DNA from: UBA6168 sp964573725
GTDB taxonomy: Bacteria > Bacteroidota > Bacteroidia > Chitinophagales > Saprospiraceae
Assembly (NCBI GenBank): GCA_964573725.1
Contig: CAZNLJ010000006.1
Span: 1-64,000, forward strand
Reading direction: 5' to 3'
DNA length: 64,000 nucleotides
Position 1 is the first letter of the stretch. The number at the start of each line of letters is the position of its first letter. Below, piece by piece: positions 54,115 through 63,655 of this stretch. Below the pieces are notes generated by a model. The model was given only the letters and a program-made list of their open reading frames with translations. It was not told the DNA's origin and made no database searches. The position numbers were made by a program, and so were the translations under genes.

Positions 54115-54745
54115 TCAGTGGACCTCCCACGCCAGCACACCGGCCGAAAATCCTTCCTGCGCGGTGAATTCCAGCCGGAGGGCATGGGTCCGTACCGGCT
54201 CGAACCGCAATGCGTTCCAACCGTCCCGCAGGATCGGGGTCTGCATCTTCCGGGAAACCGGTTTCCATTCCGTTCCGTCCAGGTAGCGGACCTGCCATTG
54301 CCGGGGAATGCGACACCATCCCCGCGTCGATTCGTCATCGAACCAATACACCCGGGCGGTACCCGTCGGTTTCCTGTGCGGCGGCAATCCTGGCGACCAG
54401 GCTGTCGAGGTACTGTTCCAATGTGGTATCCGGGTGTGCCTGGAGCGTATAGGCGGCACCTTCGATGACCTTGTACACATCGGAATCGTCAAAAGCGTAC
54501 GAGGTGCAGAAAGACCCTTCCGCCACGCCGGCGGCGATGTAGAAGTTCCGGAGTCGGCCGGTCGACTCGTATTGTCCGAAAGCGTAGGGGATGGTGACCT
54601 TCCGGACCGTTTCCAGGCGGTTCCTCCAGAAGTTGTCCCGGAGCTGCACCTCGGTGAAGGGAACAGGTCGCACGGGGTCGTCCGGGGTCTGGAGGAATGC
54701 GCGGAACGGTAGCAGGAGCAGTCCGGAGAGGATGAGAAGACGCAT
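54115..54745 (-). pseudogene. GH127 (DUF1680) glycosidase relic with internal deletion
   Basis: Two ends of a beta-L-arabinofuranosidase-family protein lie directly next to each other in different frames. The N-terminal part (start 54745) has a signal peptide (MRLLILSGLLLLPFRA), then FTEVQLRDNFWRNRLETVRK, TIPYAFGQYESTGRLRNF, SDVYKVIEGAAYTL and YLDSLVARIAAAQETDGY, the family N-terminus. At about 54365 the frame changes and the sequence continues ARVYWFDDESTRGWCRIP, WQVRYLDGTEW and LRFEPVRTHALRLEF to the stop at 54115, the family C-terminus. Members have some 600-800 residues; only about 210 remain, and the catalytic centre is gone. It is a deletion relic or, less likely, an assembly artefact. 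Confidence 0.85.
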
Positions 54746-55140
54746 GGGGAAAAATCGGCTTGAACGTGAGCGGAGGCGCATTTTCGGGGGGGCAGCCCCT
54801 TTTAGGTGAAAATACGACTTTTATGAGTTTCCGCTGCTGGTATTTGCGAAAATTGGTACCAGGAACGACAATTGGCTGGTCTGGGTCGGGCGAACGGATA
54901 TCGGGTTTGCCTGTTTGAGGAAGCATTCCGAAGGAAATGGGGTGGTCTTGCCCCGGGATTTGTCGACGGTTACCCGTACCGGATGGTACGGGGCAGGGTA
55001 TGGCGGCGAATCCGGGCCGGCCGTTGCCTGTCCGTCGGTCGGGCGCGGGATGATCGCCGGGCAATGGATTTGGTCGAAGCATCGCTAATTTCCCATGCCT
55101 CCGGTTCTACCGGGAATTGCGGACCACCGACCGGCGGGCT
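54746..55140. other. Intergenic region, no gene seen
   Basis: 395 bases between the GH127 relic and the YfhO gene, both on the minus strand. No gene or clear regulatory element was found. Confidence 0.45.
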
Positions 55141-57648
55141 TCAACGGCGCGGCTTACCGGTGTCCGGGCGTTTGCGTGCCGGGGGGGTCGGTTCCGTGAG
55201 GTTGGCGGCAGCGGGCCATCCGTTTTGGCGGCCATGCCGGTACAGGGCGAACCCGAAGCAAAGCAGGGTGAGCAAGGCTACGGTGTTGGCGATGAACTCC
55301 CCGGTGTAATAGGAAGTGGGATGGAAGACCATCTTCAGTTCATGTTGGCCGGCCGGCAGGCGGGCCGCCCGGAGGGTGAAGTCCGCCTTGAAGAAATCCG
55401 GGGCCCGGTCCCCGTCGATATACATTTGCCAGCCTTTGGCGGGCGGATAGTACATCTCCGGGAAGACGGCCAGCTGCTCGGAGGCCGCCTCGTATTGATA
55501 GGTCATTTCATCGGGATGGTAACGGGTGAGCCGGATGGTGGCGTTACTGTCGAATTGCAGGGAGAAATCCCGGAGCAGGCCGGCCTGTGCCTCCTGCACG
55601 ACGGCTTTCCTGCCGGGTTCGAGGTCGGCGAGGGCGGCGATTTCCGCATCCCCGTCCGGGACGATCTCGAAGGATTCCACGAACCAGGCATGGCCGAGGG
55701 CATCCGGGTTTTGGATGACCTGGTCGTTTTGTCCGATGAAATACCGGGCGTTGAACATCCCGTAAATATGGGAATTGGCTTGGGGATCTCCCAGGTATCG
55801 TTCGATGAGTTCCTGATAGCGCATCAGTTTGGCGGCGTGGTATCCGCCCATGCTCTTGTGGTGGTAGGAGGTGAACGCATTGGAGAAGGGGTTCCGGCGG
55901 AAATCCGCGACCCGGAAATGGGGGTCCGGGTCGGCCATAATCTGTTCGTCCGCGGCCGTCGGGGCCACGGCCCTGCTTTTTTCGAGGTTGGTGACGTAGG
56001 AATCCTCCCGGACGAAACGGCTGCCCACGCCCCAGATGTCGAGCAGGGCGAGCAGGCCGATGCCCGGTATCAGCCAGTGGAAGCCAAGTCGGCGTTGCAG
56101 GGACAGCCACAGCACACCGAAGGCGGCGACGGCGAAGGCGGCGGAGCGCAGGAGGTCGCTGCGGAGCAAGGCGGCCCTGTCCTCCGCAAGTGCGGCGGCC
56201 AGGCTGGCGGGGATATCATCCCCCGGTTTCTGGTAATCCATCAGGAAGCTCAAGACCAGGCCGGCCGCAAGGAGGGACCCGGTCAGGAGGCCTGCCCTGG
56301 TGAGGGCCGTGCGGCGTTCCGGGCCGGGGGTGTCGGCCTGCAGGAATTGTTGCAACCCCAGGGTGGCGGCGATGACCAGCAGCAGGTTGGTCGTGCCGAG
56401 GGCGGTGGTGGCGTCGCGGAATTTGTTGAAATATGGGAAATGGTCGAAAATGAAATAGTTGAAAGCGGGGAAGTTGCGGCCCCATGACAAGAGAATGGTA
56501 AAAACGATGGAGGCTACCAGGTACCAGCGGAAGGGACCCTTGGTCAGGAACAGTCCCATGATGCCCAGCAAGATGAAGACAACGCCCAGGTAGACGGGCC
56601 CGCTGGTGAAAGGAACGTCACCCCAATAGTGGGTGGTGTAGCGTGCCAGTTGGTTGGCGAGTTCCGGGTTGTTCAGCTGACGGAGTGCAGCCAGGGAAGC
56701 GCTGCCCGGATCGGAGACGAATGCTTCCGTACTGGAACCGCCTTTGAAATTGGGAATCAGCAGGTTGAAAGTTTCCGAAAGGCCGTAGCTCCATTGGAAG
56801 GCATAGGATTTGGAGAGGCCGCCTCCCTCCGCTGCGCTGGAGCCGCTGCTGTCCTCCTTGGCCTTGAGTTCCGAGGTGCCGCGTATGGTTTCCGAGGCGT
56901 ACTCCATGGTACTCCACAAGCGGCCGGTGTTGCAGGCGAACCCGATGGCGACGGCCGCCACCGACAACAGGGAGGCTTTCACGAAACGGGGCAGCGTCCG
57001 CCGGCGGACGGCATCCACCAGCTGGGCCAGGCCGAACCATGCCAAGGTCAGGAAAAGGAGGTAGGTGATCTGTACGTGATTGGCGTACAGCTGCAGCGCC
57101 AGGAACAAGGCGGTGGTGCTGAAGCCCATCAGATACTGCCCGCGGAAGGTCAGGACCAAGCCCGCCAGCACCGGTGCGGAATAGGCGGCCGCCACGACCT
57201 TCGTGGAGTGTCCCGCCTCCACCAGGCCCATGTGGTTGGCGGCCAAACCGAAGCCCGCCGCCCCGACCAGGGCGACCCGCCAGTCCGCTCCCAGCACCAC
57301 CATCAGCAGGTAAAATCCGGCCATCATCAGCAGGATGCTGGTATGAGGGGTCGTAATCGTCTTGCTGAGGAGCACACCGTGGAACAATTTGGGCAATACC
57401 CCCTTCGTTGGATATTGGATCTGGAAGGTGGGCATGCCGCCGAACATGGAATTGGTCCACAGCGGCAGCCGACCGGTCTCCTCCCGCACCTGCAGCGATT
57501 CCGCCTGCATGCCCTTCGCCTGCATGTTGTCCGATTGCTGCAATACCTTGCCCTCCAGGACGACCGGGGCGAATCGGATCACCGAAAGGACCAGCAACAG
57601 GACGTAGGCCAGGATGTGCGGAAGGAAAGGGCGGATATTGCTTTTCAT
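55141..57648 (-). CDS. YfhO family integral membrane protein
   Basis: 835 residues with a dozen or so membrane helices and a large extracytoplasmic C-terminal domain. Family marks: N-terminal helix and VVLEGKVLQQSDNMQAKG, LPLWTNSMFGGMPTFQIQYP, GLAANHMGLVEAGHSTKVV and the long polar region about 590-800. YfhO proteins are GT-C-like and linked to transfer of sugars onto lipids or teichoic acids in other phyla; here a role in surface glycan or lipoprotein modification is inference. It is divergent from the big adhesin gene. Confidence 0.88.
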   Translation of the reverse strand: MKSNIRPFLPHILAYVLLLVLSVIRFAPVVLEGKVLQQSDNMQAKGMQAESLQVREETGRLPLWTNSMFGGMPTFQIQYPTKGVLPKLFHGVLLSKTITTPHTSILLMMAGFYLLMVVLGADWRVALVGAAGFGLAANHMGLVEAGHSTKVVAAAYSAPVLAGLVLTFRGQYLMGFSTTALFLALQLYANHVQITYLLFLTLAWFGLAQLVDAVRRRTLPRFVKASLLSVAAVAIGFACNTGRLWSTMEYASETIRGTSELKAKEDSSGSSAAEGGGLSKSYAFQWSYGLSETFNLLIPNFKGGSSTEAFVSDPGSASLAALRQLNNPELANQLARYTTHYWGDVPFTSGPVYLGVVFILLGIMGLFLTKGPFRWYLVASIVFTILLSWGRNFPAFNYFIFDHFPYFNKFRDATTALGTTNLLLVIAATLGLQQFLQADTPGPERRTALTRAGLLTGSLLAAGLVLSFLMDYQKPGDDIPASLAAALAEDRAALLRSDLLRSAAFAVAAFGVLWLSLQRRLGFHWLIPGIGLLALLDIWGVGSRFVREDSYVTNLEKSRAVAPTAADEQIMADPDPHFRVADFRRNPFSNAFTSYHHKSMGGYHAAKLMRYQELIERYLGDPQANSHIYGMFNARYFIGQNDQVIQNPDALGHAWFVESFEIVPDGDAEIAALADLEPGRKAVVQEAQAGLLRDFSLQFDSNATIRLTRYHPDEMTYQYEAASEQLAVFPEMYYPPAKGWQMYIDGDRAPDFFKADFTLRAARLPAGQHELKMVFHPTSYYTGEFIANTVALLTLLCFGFALYRHGRQNGWPAAANLTEPTPPARKRPDTGKPRR

Positions 57649-57665
57649 CGTCTGCTATTTGAAAC

Positions 57666-57673
57666 CAAAGGTA
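57666..57673 (-). promoter_or_regulatory. -7 box upstream of the YfhO gene
   Basis: TACCTTTG on the minus strand (57673 down to 57666) is an exact TAnnTTTG match 18 bases before the gene. At the -33 position there is TTTC in place of TTTG, so the promoter is plausible but not perfect. Confidence 0.5.
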
Positions 57674-57895
57674 ACCAATCCTGTAAAACTGGAAAGCGGC
57701 CGGCGTTTTTTTCGCCCGCCCGCATCGACAAGTCCGATTTTTGAGGCAGCTGACGGACAGCGGCGGCGGTTTCCCTTCACTTGCGCCTAAAACTGCCTAA
57801 TTTAGCCCCTTCATTTGCCGACGGGTCCTCCCGGGTACCCGATGCCGTCAGACTCGCATCGTCTTGTCGGAAAAGTGACAAAATATACCATCTTT

Positions 57896-60800
57896 ATGCG
57901 ATTCGTCCTTCTTTCCCTTTCGCTTTGTCTGCTGCCGATGCTGTCGGCGGCCCAACAGCCGCAGTCCGTCCGGTTGAAAGGTTCCCTGCCGGTATCGGTC
58001 CCCGAGCAGGGGAAGGGCCTGGCTTGTGCCGACCAGTTCGCCGGGACTTTCACCTTCGGCAATTTCACCGGACAAAGCAACGATGTCAGTCCGGATACCC
58101 TGTTCCTGTGCCGGAACGATTCGATCCGGGTCCTTCCCGACGGCAATGCCGACTTGAGCGGGGATCCCGATCCCGGTACCTTGCCCGGCATCACCTATGG
58201 ATTTTTCGATTGCCCGCCCACCACGACAGGACCCGACCTGGCGACCCTGCTGACGGACCCCTGCATCCTGAACAGCCCGCCCCCGGCCAACGGCATCTGG
58301 GTGGCGGCCGGTGGTTCGGCCGGCGGCAACCTGACCTTCCTTAACGACGGCTCGATCCAGGGCTTTTTCAACGGCGGGAATCCCACCCTGGTCTGGTTCG
58401 CCCCGCTCACCATCGATGATTTCGCCGACAAACAGTACGAGGCCGATCCCGTGTCCGGTACCGTCGGCCCTTGTGTCCACCTCAATACGGATACGGCCTT
58501 CGCCGTGGTTTACCTCAATGAGATCAAGATCAACAACTTCGAAATAACGGCCGGGCTGAGCGGCTGCGAAGGTGCCTTCAGCGTGGCGGGCGGATTGCCG
58601 CAGTTCGACGGAAGCTCCTATGACATCACCATCTCGATGTTCTCGGACCCTTCCGTCGTGGCGGAAATCATCAGCGGTCCCGCCGGCCACGGTTCGGAAG
58701 TCGTCTTCCAGATCCCGCAGCCGGGCCTGTACCAGATCTCCGTCGAGGACGGCAAGAGCTGCGGCGCCAGCCTGCTGGCCACCATGAGCTCCTGTGTTTC
58801 CATCACCCAATCCATTCCGGACGTACTGGCCGCCCCCGACGACAACATCTGCGTGGATGTGGTCAGCCTGGCGGGTTGGACGGACATCGTCTCCATCCAG
58901 TACGCCCTGGCTTGGGACGAAGCCGTCATCCAGTACGATACCGTCGTCAACCTCAATCCCCTGATTCCGGGATTCAGCTTCAACGGCAGTTTCAACAGCC
59001 TCGGCGACAGCCTGATATTCTCCTGGTTCTCCCCGTCCGGTACCGGGCTTTCCCTCGCGGACGGTACCGTGCTCTTCCAGGTCTGCTTCGATGTGGTGGG
59101 TACGGACGGCGACTGCAGCGACCTGTCCTTCGTGGCCGCTCCCCTGATTGAGGTGGTCAATGAATCCGGGGATGTCCTGGGCTTCAACGGCACCGCCGGT
59201 TCGGTCTGTGTCGCCAACGGGGCCATGGTTGTGAACATCTCCGCCCTGGACGAATCTTGCCCGGATTACGAGGATGGCAGTTTCACCGTCATGGTCGACG
59301 GCGGACAAGCACCCTATACCATCAGCTGGGAGGAGACGGCTACCGGTACGGTGGGCGGCCCCGTCCTCATCAACCTGGCCGGCGGCTCCTTCACGGCCGA
59401 CAACCTCCCCGCCGGCAGCTATTCCGTTACGGTCACCGACGCCCAGGATACCGCCCAGGTGAACAACCTTTTCGTCCAGGTCGGCAGCCCTCCCGTTCCC
59501 GAGATCATCTTCCTGCCCGTCAGCCCGCTCTGCAACGCCGGTTCCGGATCGATCGCCACCAGCATTCTCCTGTCCGGCACGCCCATCGCCAACCCGGAAA
59601 CCACCTTCCTCTTCGACTGGAGCAACGGGAGCAATGAATCCGCGCTTTCCCAGGTGCCGGCCGGCGTGTACACGCTGTCCATCGTGGAAAATATGACCGG
59701 CTGCGTGACGACGGAGGAAGTCACCCTGTCCGAACCGGAACCCCTGACGGCCGCCGTCCTGGCGGATACCGCCGCCTGCCAAGGACTCGACGACGGCCAG
59801 CTGACCGTACAGGCGGCGGGCGGAACACCCGATGCGCAAGGGGCGTATTCCTACAGCTGGGGCATGCCGGTTTTCAATGATACCGCCGTCGCTTCCTCCC
59901 TGCCGAACCTGGCACCGGGCACTTATCCGGTCACCGTGTCCGATGCGAACGGTTGCACCCTCGCCCTCGATGCCGTCCTGCCGGCACAGACCGTTCTTGG
60001 TGTGAATGCCGTCGTGACCGATGCCTTGTGTGCCGGTGTTTGCAACGGCCAACTTTTTGTGACGGCCGTCAGCCTGGCCGGTACGGGAACGGCACCCTAT
60101 ACCTTCGACTGGGCCGGTGCTCCCGTCGCCCCGCCCCCGGCCACCACGACCGCCACCACCGCCCAGCTGGCCAATCTCTGTACCGGTACCTATACCCTGG
60201 CGGTCACGGATGCGCAGGGTTGTTCCGCCGATACCACTTTTGTCATCGGCGCCCCGCCCAGCCTCCTGGTATCCGTCGAAGCCGTGCAACCCGAGTCCTG
60301 CCAGCCCGGAAACGACGGCGGCATCACCCTGGGGGTGCAGGGCGGAACCTATCCTTATGATTATGAGTGGAGCGGCGGATTCGCCGCCGATTCCATCCTG
60401 ACCGGACTCCAGGCCGGCAGCTATGCGGTCACCGTCAGCGACCAGCAGGGATGTACCGGAACCGCCACGGCGATCGTCCTGGTCCAGGCACCTCCGCTGG
60501 TCACCGGCCTGCCGGACGGCAACATCGATTGTGCCGGCGGCAGCGACGGTACCCTTACCGTGACCGCCCTCCCCGGTGATGCGCCCATCATCGGCTATGC
60601 CTGGTCCAATGGCCAGCAAGGGACGACGCTGTCCGCACTCGCACCCGGCACGTATGTCGTCACCATCACCGACCAAAACGGCTGTACGACGGTGGATACG
60701 GCACTGGTCACGTCCCCGCCGCCCATCCAACTGGACAGCGTCGCGTTCCAGTCCCCGCAATGTCCCGGACTGGGAGGGGGCGCCCTCATCGCCTTTCCGC

Positions 60801-62485
60801 TCGGCGGCACCCCGCCTTACCTCTTCCAGTGGTCGAACGGGGTCGCGGGCACCAACTTCAACGTAATCAGCAACCTGACCGCCGGCAGCTACGGCTTGAC
60901 CCTGACCGACGCCAATAATTGCCCGCCTTTCGACACCGTCCTTACCTTGGCCGACCCGCCGGCCATCCTCGCCGCTTTCAGCGGCATCGACTCGGTCAGC
61001 TGCGCCAATGTCGGAACCGGCTGCGACGGTCAGGCCACCGCCACCGCAGGCTATGCCGACGGTAGCTCGGGATTCTTCAACTTCACCTGGCAAAGCGGCG
61101 AAACGACCGCCTCCGCCACCACCAGCACCGCCTCCGCCCTGTGTGCAGGCCCCCAGACCCTGACCATTTCCGACGGGACCTGCTTCGTGGACACCACCGT
61201 GCTCATCCCTTCCCCGCTGCCGATCGTACCGGGCCAGCAGATCACCAACGTCTCCTGTTTCGAGGGAGTGGACGGGGAAATCACCCTCCTCCCGAGCGGT
61301 GGCACCCCGCCCTACCAGATTGTCTGGGCCGGCGGCACCGCCGGAAATACCTTGACGGACCTGACGGCCGGCTCCTACGGTGCCCTAATTACGGATGCCA
61401 ACGGCTGCGCCTTCACCCATACGGTCCTCGTGGCCGAACCCGAACCGTTCGTCGTCTCCCTCAATCCGCTGGAGACGGCGGACATCCGTTGTCCCGGCGG
61501 AGACGACGGGGTGATATCCCTGGTGCTGCAAGGGGGCAACATCGCTACCGGCGCGCCGGTTTTCCTGTGGGAGGACGGGGTGGCGCCGACCAACTCCCCG
61601 GTGGCCGACGGGTTGCTGCCGGGCCTCTACAGCGTGACGGTGGTCGATGTGAAAGGCTGCGAGGCCTCCCTGACCCACCTGCTGTCCGAGCCCCCGCCCA
61701 TCCGTTTCGTCCTCGAGGATATCGAACCGATCCTTTGTTTCGGGGAAACGACCTTCCTGACGGTGGCGTCCGTCAGCGGCGGCAGCCCCGGCCCCTACGT
61801 CTTTTCCGTCGACAACGGTATCGACAAACTGCCCGGGGAGTACTCCCCCGTGTTGGCCGGGACCCATGTCGTGACGGTGACCGACGCCTTGTTGGGCTGT
61901 CGCGCCGATACCACGGTGGTGGTGGACCAACCCCTGGAACTATCGGTCGAATTGCCGGCCGTGGTGGAAATTGAACTCGGCGATACCCTGACGGTCCTGG
62001 ACCCGTCCATCTTTTCTTCCCTTCCCATCGAATCGTTCAGCTGGGAGCCGGCCGACCAACTCTCCTGCACGGACTGCAAGAACCCGCGGGTCAATGCCAT
62101 CCGCAGCCAACGGTATACATTGACCGTGGTGGACACCAACGGTTGTGTCGCGGTTACCCAGGTATTGGTGGACATCGACCGGAATCGGAACATATTCATT
62201 CCCAATGTCTTTTCGCCCAACGGGGACGGCATCAACGACCGTTTCCAGGTTTTCGCCGGACGGGGGGTGGAGCGCATCGACTTCGTCCGGGTATACGACC
62301 GGTGGGGAGACCTGCTTTTCGAGGCCCTCGACCTCGCACCTTCCGTAGACGGGACCAGTCCCGGATGGGACGGTACCTTCCGGGGGGAAACGATGGATCC
62401 GGCGGATTTCCTGTATCTTATCCAGGTGCGGTATGTGGACGGGCAAGTCCTTCTTTACCGCGGGGATGTCGTCCTGGCCCGTTGA
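57896..62485 (+). CDS. Giant SprB-repeat adhesin with cohesin-like domain, type B T9SS substrate
   Basis: 1529 residues. The start at 57896 gives the signal peptide MRFVLLSLSLCLLPMLSAAQ; the longer in-frame version is rejected. After an N-terminal domain (to about 295) comes a cohesin-like sandwich (about 300-445; VVSLAGWTDIVSIQYALAWD, LADGTVLFQVCFDV). About eleven SprB-type repeats follow (about 446-1345), each with C-x-G/D-DG at the start, a Y-x-W-S/A-x-G core and G-x-Y-x-V-T-V-x-D-x-x-GC at the end. The type B sorting domain (FIPNVFSPNGDGINDRFQVF ... FLYLIQVRYVDG) closes the protein. SprB repeats occur in the mobile gliding adhesin of Flavobacterium, so adhesion or gliding is inferred. Confidence 0.93.
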   Translation: MRFVLLSLSLCLLPMLSAAQQPQSVRLKGSLPVSVPEQGKGLACADQFAGTFTFGNFTGQSNDVSPDTLFLCRNDSIRVLPDGNADLSGDPDPGTLPGITYGFFDCPPTTTGPDLATLLTDPCILNSPPPANGIWVAAGGSAGGNLTFLNDGSIQGFFNGGNPTLVWFAPLTIDDFADKQYEADPVSGTVGPCVHLNTDTAFAVVYLNEIKINNFEITAGLSGCEGAFSVAGGLPQFDGSSYDITISMFSDPSVVAEIISGPAGHGSEVVFQIPQPGLYQISVEDGKSCGASLLATMSSCVSITQSIPDVLAAPDDNICVDVVSLAGWTDIVSIQYALAWDEAVIQYDTVVNLNPLIPGFSFNGSFNSLGDSLIFSWFSPSGTGLSLADGTVLFQVCFDVVGTDGDCSDLSFVAAPLIEVVNESGDVLGFNGTAGSVCVANGAMVVNISALDESCPDYEDGSFTVMVDGGQAPYTISWEETATGTVGGPVLINLAGGSFTADNLPAGSYSVTVTDAQDTAQVNNLFVQVGSPPVPEIIFLPVSPLCNAGSGSIATSILLSGTPIANPETTFLFDWSNGSNESALSQVPAGVYTLSIVENMTGCVTTEEVTLSEPEPLTAAVLADTAACQGLDDGQLTVQAAGGTPDAQGAYSYSWGMPVFNDTAVASSLPNLAPGTYPVTVSDANGCTLALDAVLPAQTVLGVNAVVTDALCAGVCNGQLFVTAVSLAGTGTAPYTFDWAGAPVAPPPATTTATTAQLANLCTGTYTLAVTDAQGCSADTTFVIGAPPSLLVSVEAVQPESCQPGNDGGITLGVQGGTYPYDYEWSGGFAADSILTGLQAGSYAVTVSDQQGCTGTATAIVLVQAPPLVTGLPDGNIDCAGGSDGTLTVTALPGDAPIIGYAWSNGQQGTTLSALAPGTYVVTITDQNGCTTVDTALVTSPPPIQLDSVAFQSPQCPGLGGGALIAFPLGGTPPYLFQWSNGVAGTNFNVISNLTAGSYGLTLTDANNCPPFDTVLTLADPPAILAAFSGIDSVSCANVGTGCDGQATATAGYADGSSGFFNFTWQSGETTASATTSTASALCAGPQTLTISDGTCFVDTTVLIPSPLPIVPGQQITNVSCFEGVDGEITLLPSGGTPPYQIVWAGGTAGNTLTDLTAGSYGALITDANGCAFTHTVLVAEPEPFVVSLNPLETADIRCPGGDDGVISLVLQGGNIATGAPVFLWEDGVAPTNSPVADGLLPGLYSVTVVDVKGCEASLTHLLSEPPPIRFVLEDIEPILCFGETTFLTVASVSGGSPGPYVFSVDNGIDKLPGEYSPVLAGTHVVTVTDALLGCRADTTVVVDQPLELSVELPAVVEIELGDTLTVLDPSIFSSLPIESFSWEPADQLSCTDCKNPRVNAIRSQRYTLTVVDTNGCVAVTQVLVDIDRNRNIFIPNVFSPNGDGINDRFQVFAGRGVERIDFVRVYDRWGDLLFEALDLAPSVDGTSPGWDGTFRGETMDPADFLYLIQVRYVDGQVLLYRGDVVLAR

Positions 62486-62527
62486 GGAAGGGACGGCACC
62501 ACCGGAACAACTGCATGAGACGATACG

Positions 62528-63622
62528 ATGAACGGACTTGACGGCAAGGTGGGGGAGCGGTTCCGTCCGGAGCTGCAGCAGGCTTTCGCCCGGCTTACCG
62601 CGGCGGAGAGAGGGCTCTTGCGGCACCTGTACGGCCAGCCGGCCGAAGCGGCTGCTTTGGTGCAGGTGCCCTTGTCCAGCCTGGAGGACCTGCCGGCACT
62701 GGCCGGGACAACGGGGGGAGCGGAAGCGGTGCTGGGGCGCTTGGTCGGGGCGAAGGTGCGGGTGCCGGTCCGTACCGGCGATCCGGGCGACACCGGTCAT
62801 TTTTTCTTCAACTGGTTATCGGCGGCGTATGTTCATGCGGATGCATATGGGCGACTGGTCGTGTCGGCCTGGCTGAATCCGTCCTTGTCAACCTGGTTGC
62901 GGGAGGAGGCTTACGGGGCCGATGCCGTGGCCGGCATGGGGGTTGAGCAATTGCAGTCCCCGCTGGCCGTCCGGTTGTTGGAGCGGTGCCTGGCCGCCTG
63001 GAAGGAGGAAGCGGAGCCGACGGAGGAACAATGGGTGTGGCGGCCGGATGTCGGCGACTTGAAAGCGGCCTTGGGAATCGGGGAAATGTATCGGGATTTC
63101 CGGAATTTCCGGCGGAAAGTGTTGGAACCCGTCTGTTTGGAAATCAATGCCCGGACCCGGTACCGCCTGGAGATCGGATTCCGTCGGGAAGGGCGGCAAG
63201 TAGTCGGGGTGGACCTGTACCTGCGCCGGGAGCCGGCGGAAGTACAGGCAAGGCCCTTGTTTGCCATAGATACCCGGGCCGGCGGACCGGCCGGCTGGAA
63301 CGAACGGATCAGCCGGCTGTCGGATGCCGGGATTGAGGCCCTGCATTTACTGCTGTCCCGGGGGGTGCCCGTCCGGGTGGCCTTCCAAACCGTATTTCCC
63401 TATACGGGCGGAAGCGAGGTCAAGGGATACGAGCAAGTGTTCGTCCAGCAGCTGCTGTTGCTGTTCGACCAGGGAAAGGAGCCCCGGGAGCCGGATGAAA
63501 CGGACGCGGAGCAATTGGTGCAGTGGCTGCTGACCCTTCCGGTGGAAAAACCGGCGGTTCGTGCCCGGTTGACGGAGCGGCTGGTGGCGCACAAGAAACG
63601 GGTGTTGTCCGGAAAACAGTAG
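62528..63622 (+). CDS. Rep_3 (RepB-type) replication initiator-like protein
   Basis: 364 residues. The middle matches the two winged-helix domains of plasmid initiators: FFFNWLSAAYVHADAYGRLVV with SLSTWLREEAYG and LQSPLAVRLLERCLAAWKEE (first wing), then VGDLKAALGIGEMYRDFRNF, RRKVLEPVCLEINARTRY and REGRQVVGVDLYLRR (second wing). About 110 further residues at the C-terminus have no clear family. Such proteins bind iterons, yet I see none in the 42 bases before or 33 after the gene, and its neighbours are chromosomal. It may be a domesticated initiator or a DNA-binding regulator. The gene starts 42 bases after the adhesin stop. Confidence 0.78.
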   Translation: MNGLDGKVGERFRPELQQAFARLTAAERGLLRHLYGQPAEAAALVQVPLSSLEDLPALAGTTGGAEAVLGRLVGAKVRVPVRTGDPGDTGHFFFNWLSAAYVHADAYGRLVVSAWLNPSLSTWLREEAYGADAVAGMGVEQLQSPLAVRLLERCLAAWKEEAEPTEEQWVWRPDVGDLKAALGIGEMYRDFRNFRRKVLEPVCLEINARTRYRLEIGFRREGRQVVGVDLYLRREPAEVQARPLFAIDTRAGGPAGWNERISRLSDAGIEALHLLLSRGVPVRVAFQTVFPYTGGSEVKGYEQVFVQQLLLLFDQGKEPREPDETDAEQLVQWLLTLPVEKPAVRARLTERLVAHKKRVLSGKQ

Positions 63623-63655
63623 GGTAGGGGACTGCGACCCGATGCATCAGATACC

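Noticed and set aside
54843..54862. Second ATTGGTACCA word upstream of the GH127 relic
   Set aside because: Only ten bases shared with 53744-53757 and no further symmetry; too little to claim a common operator.
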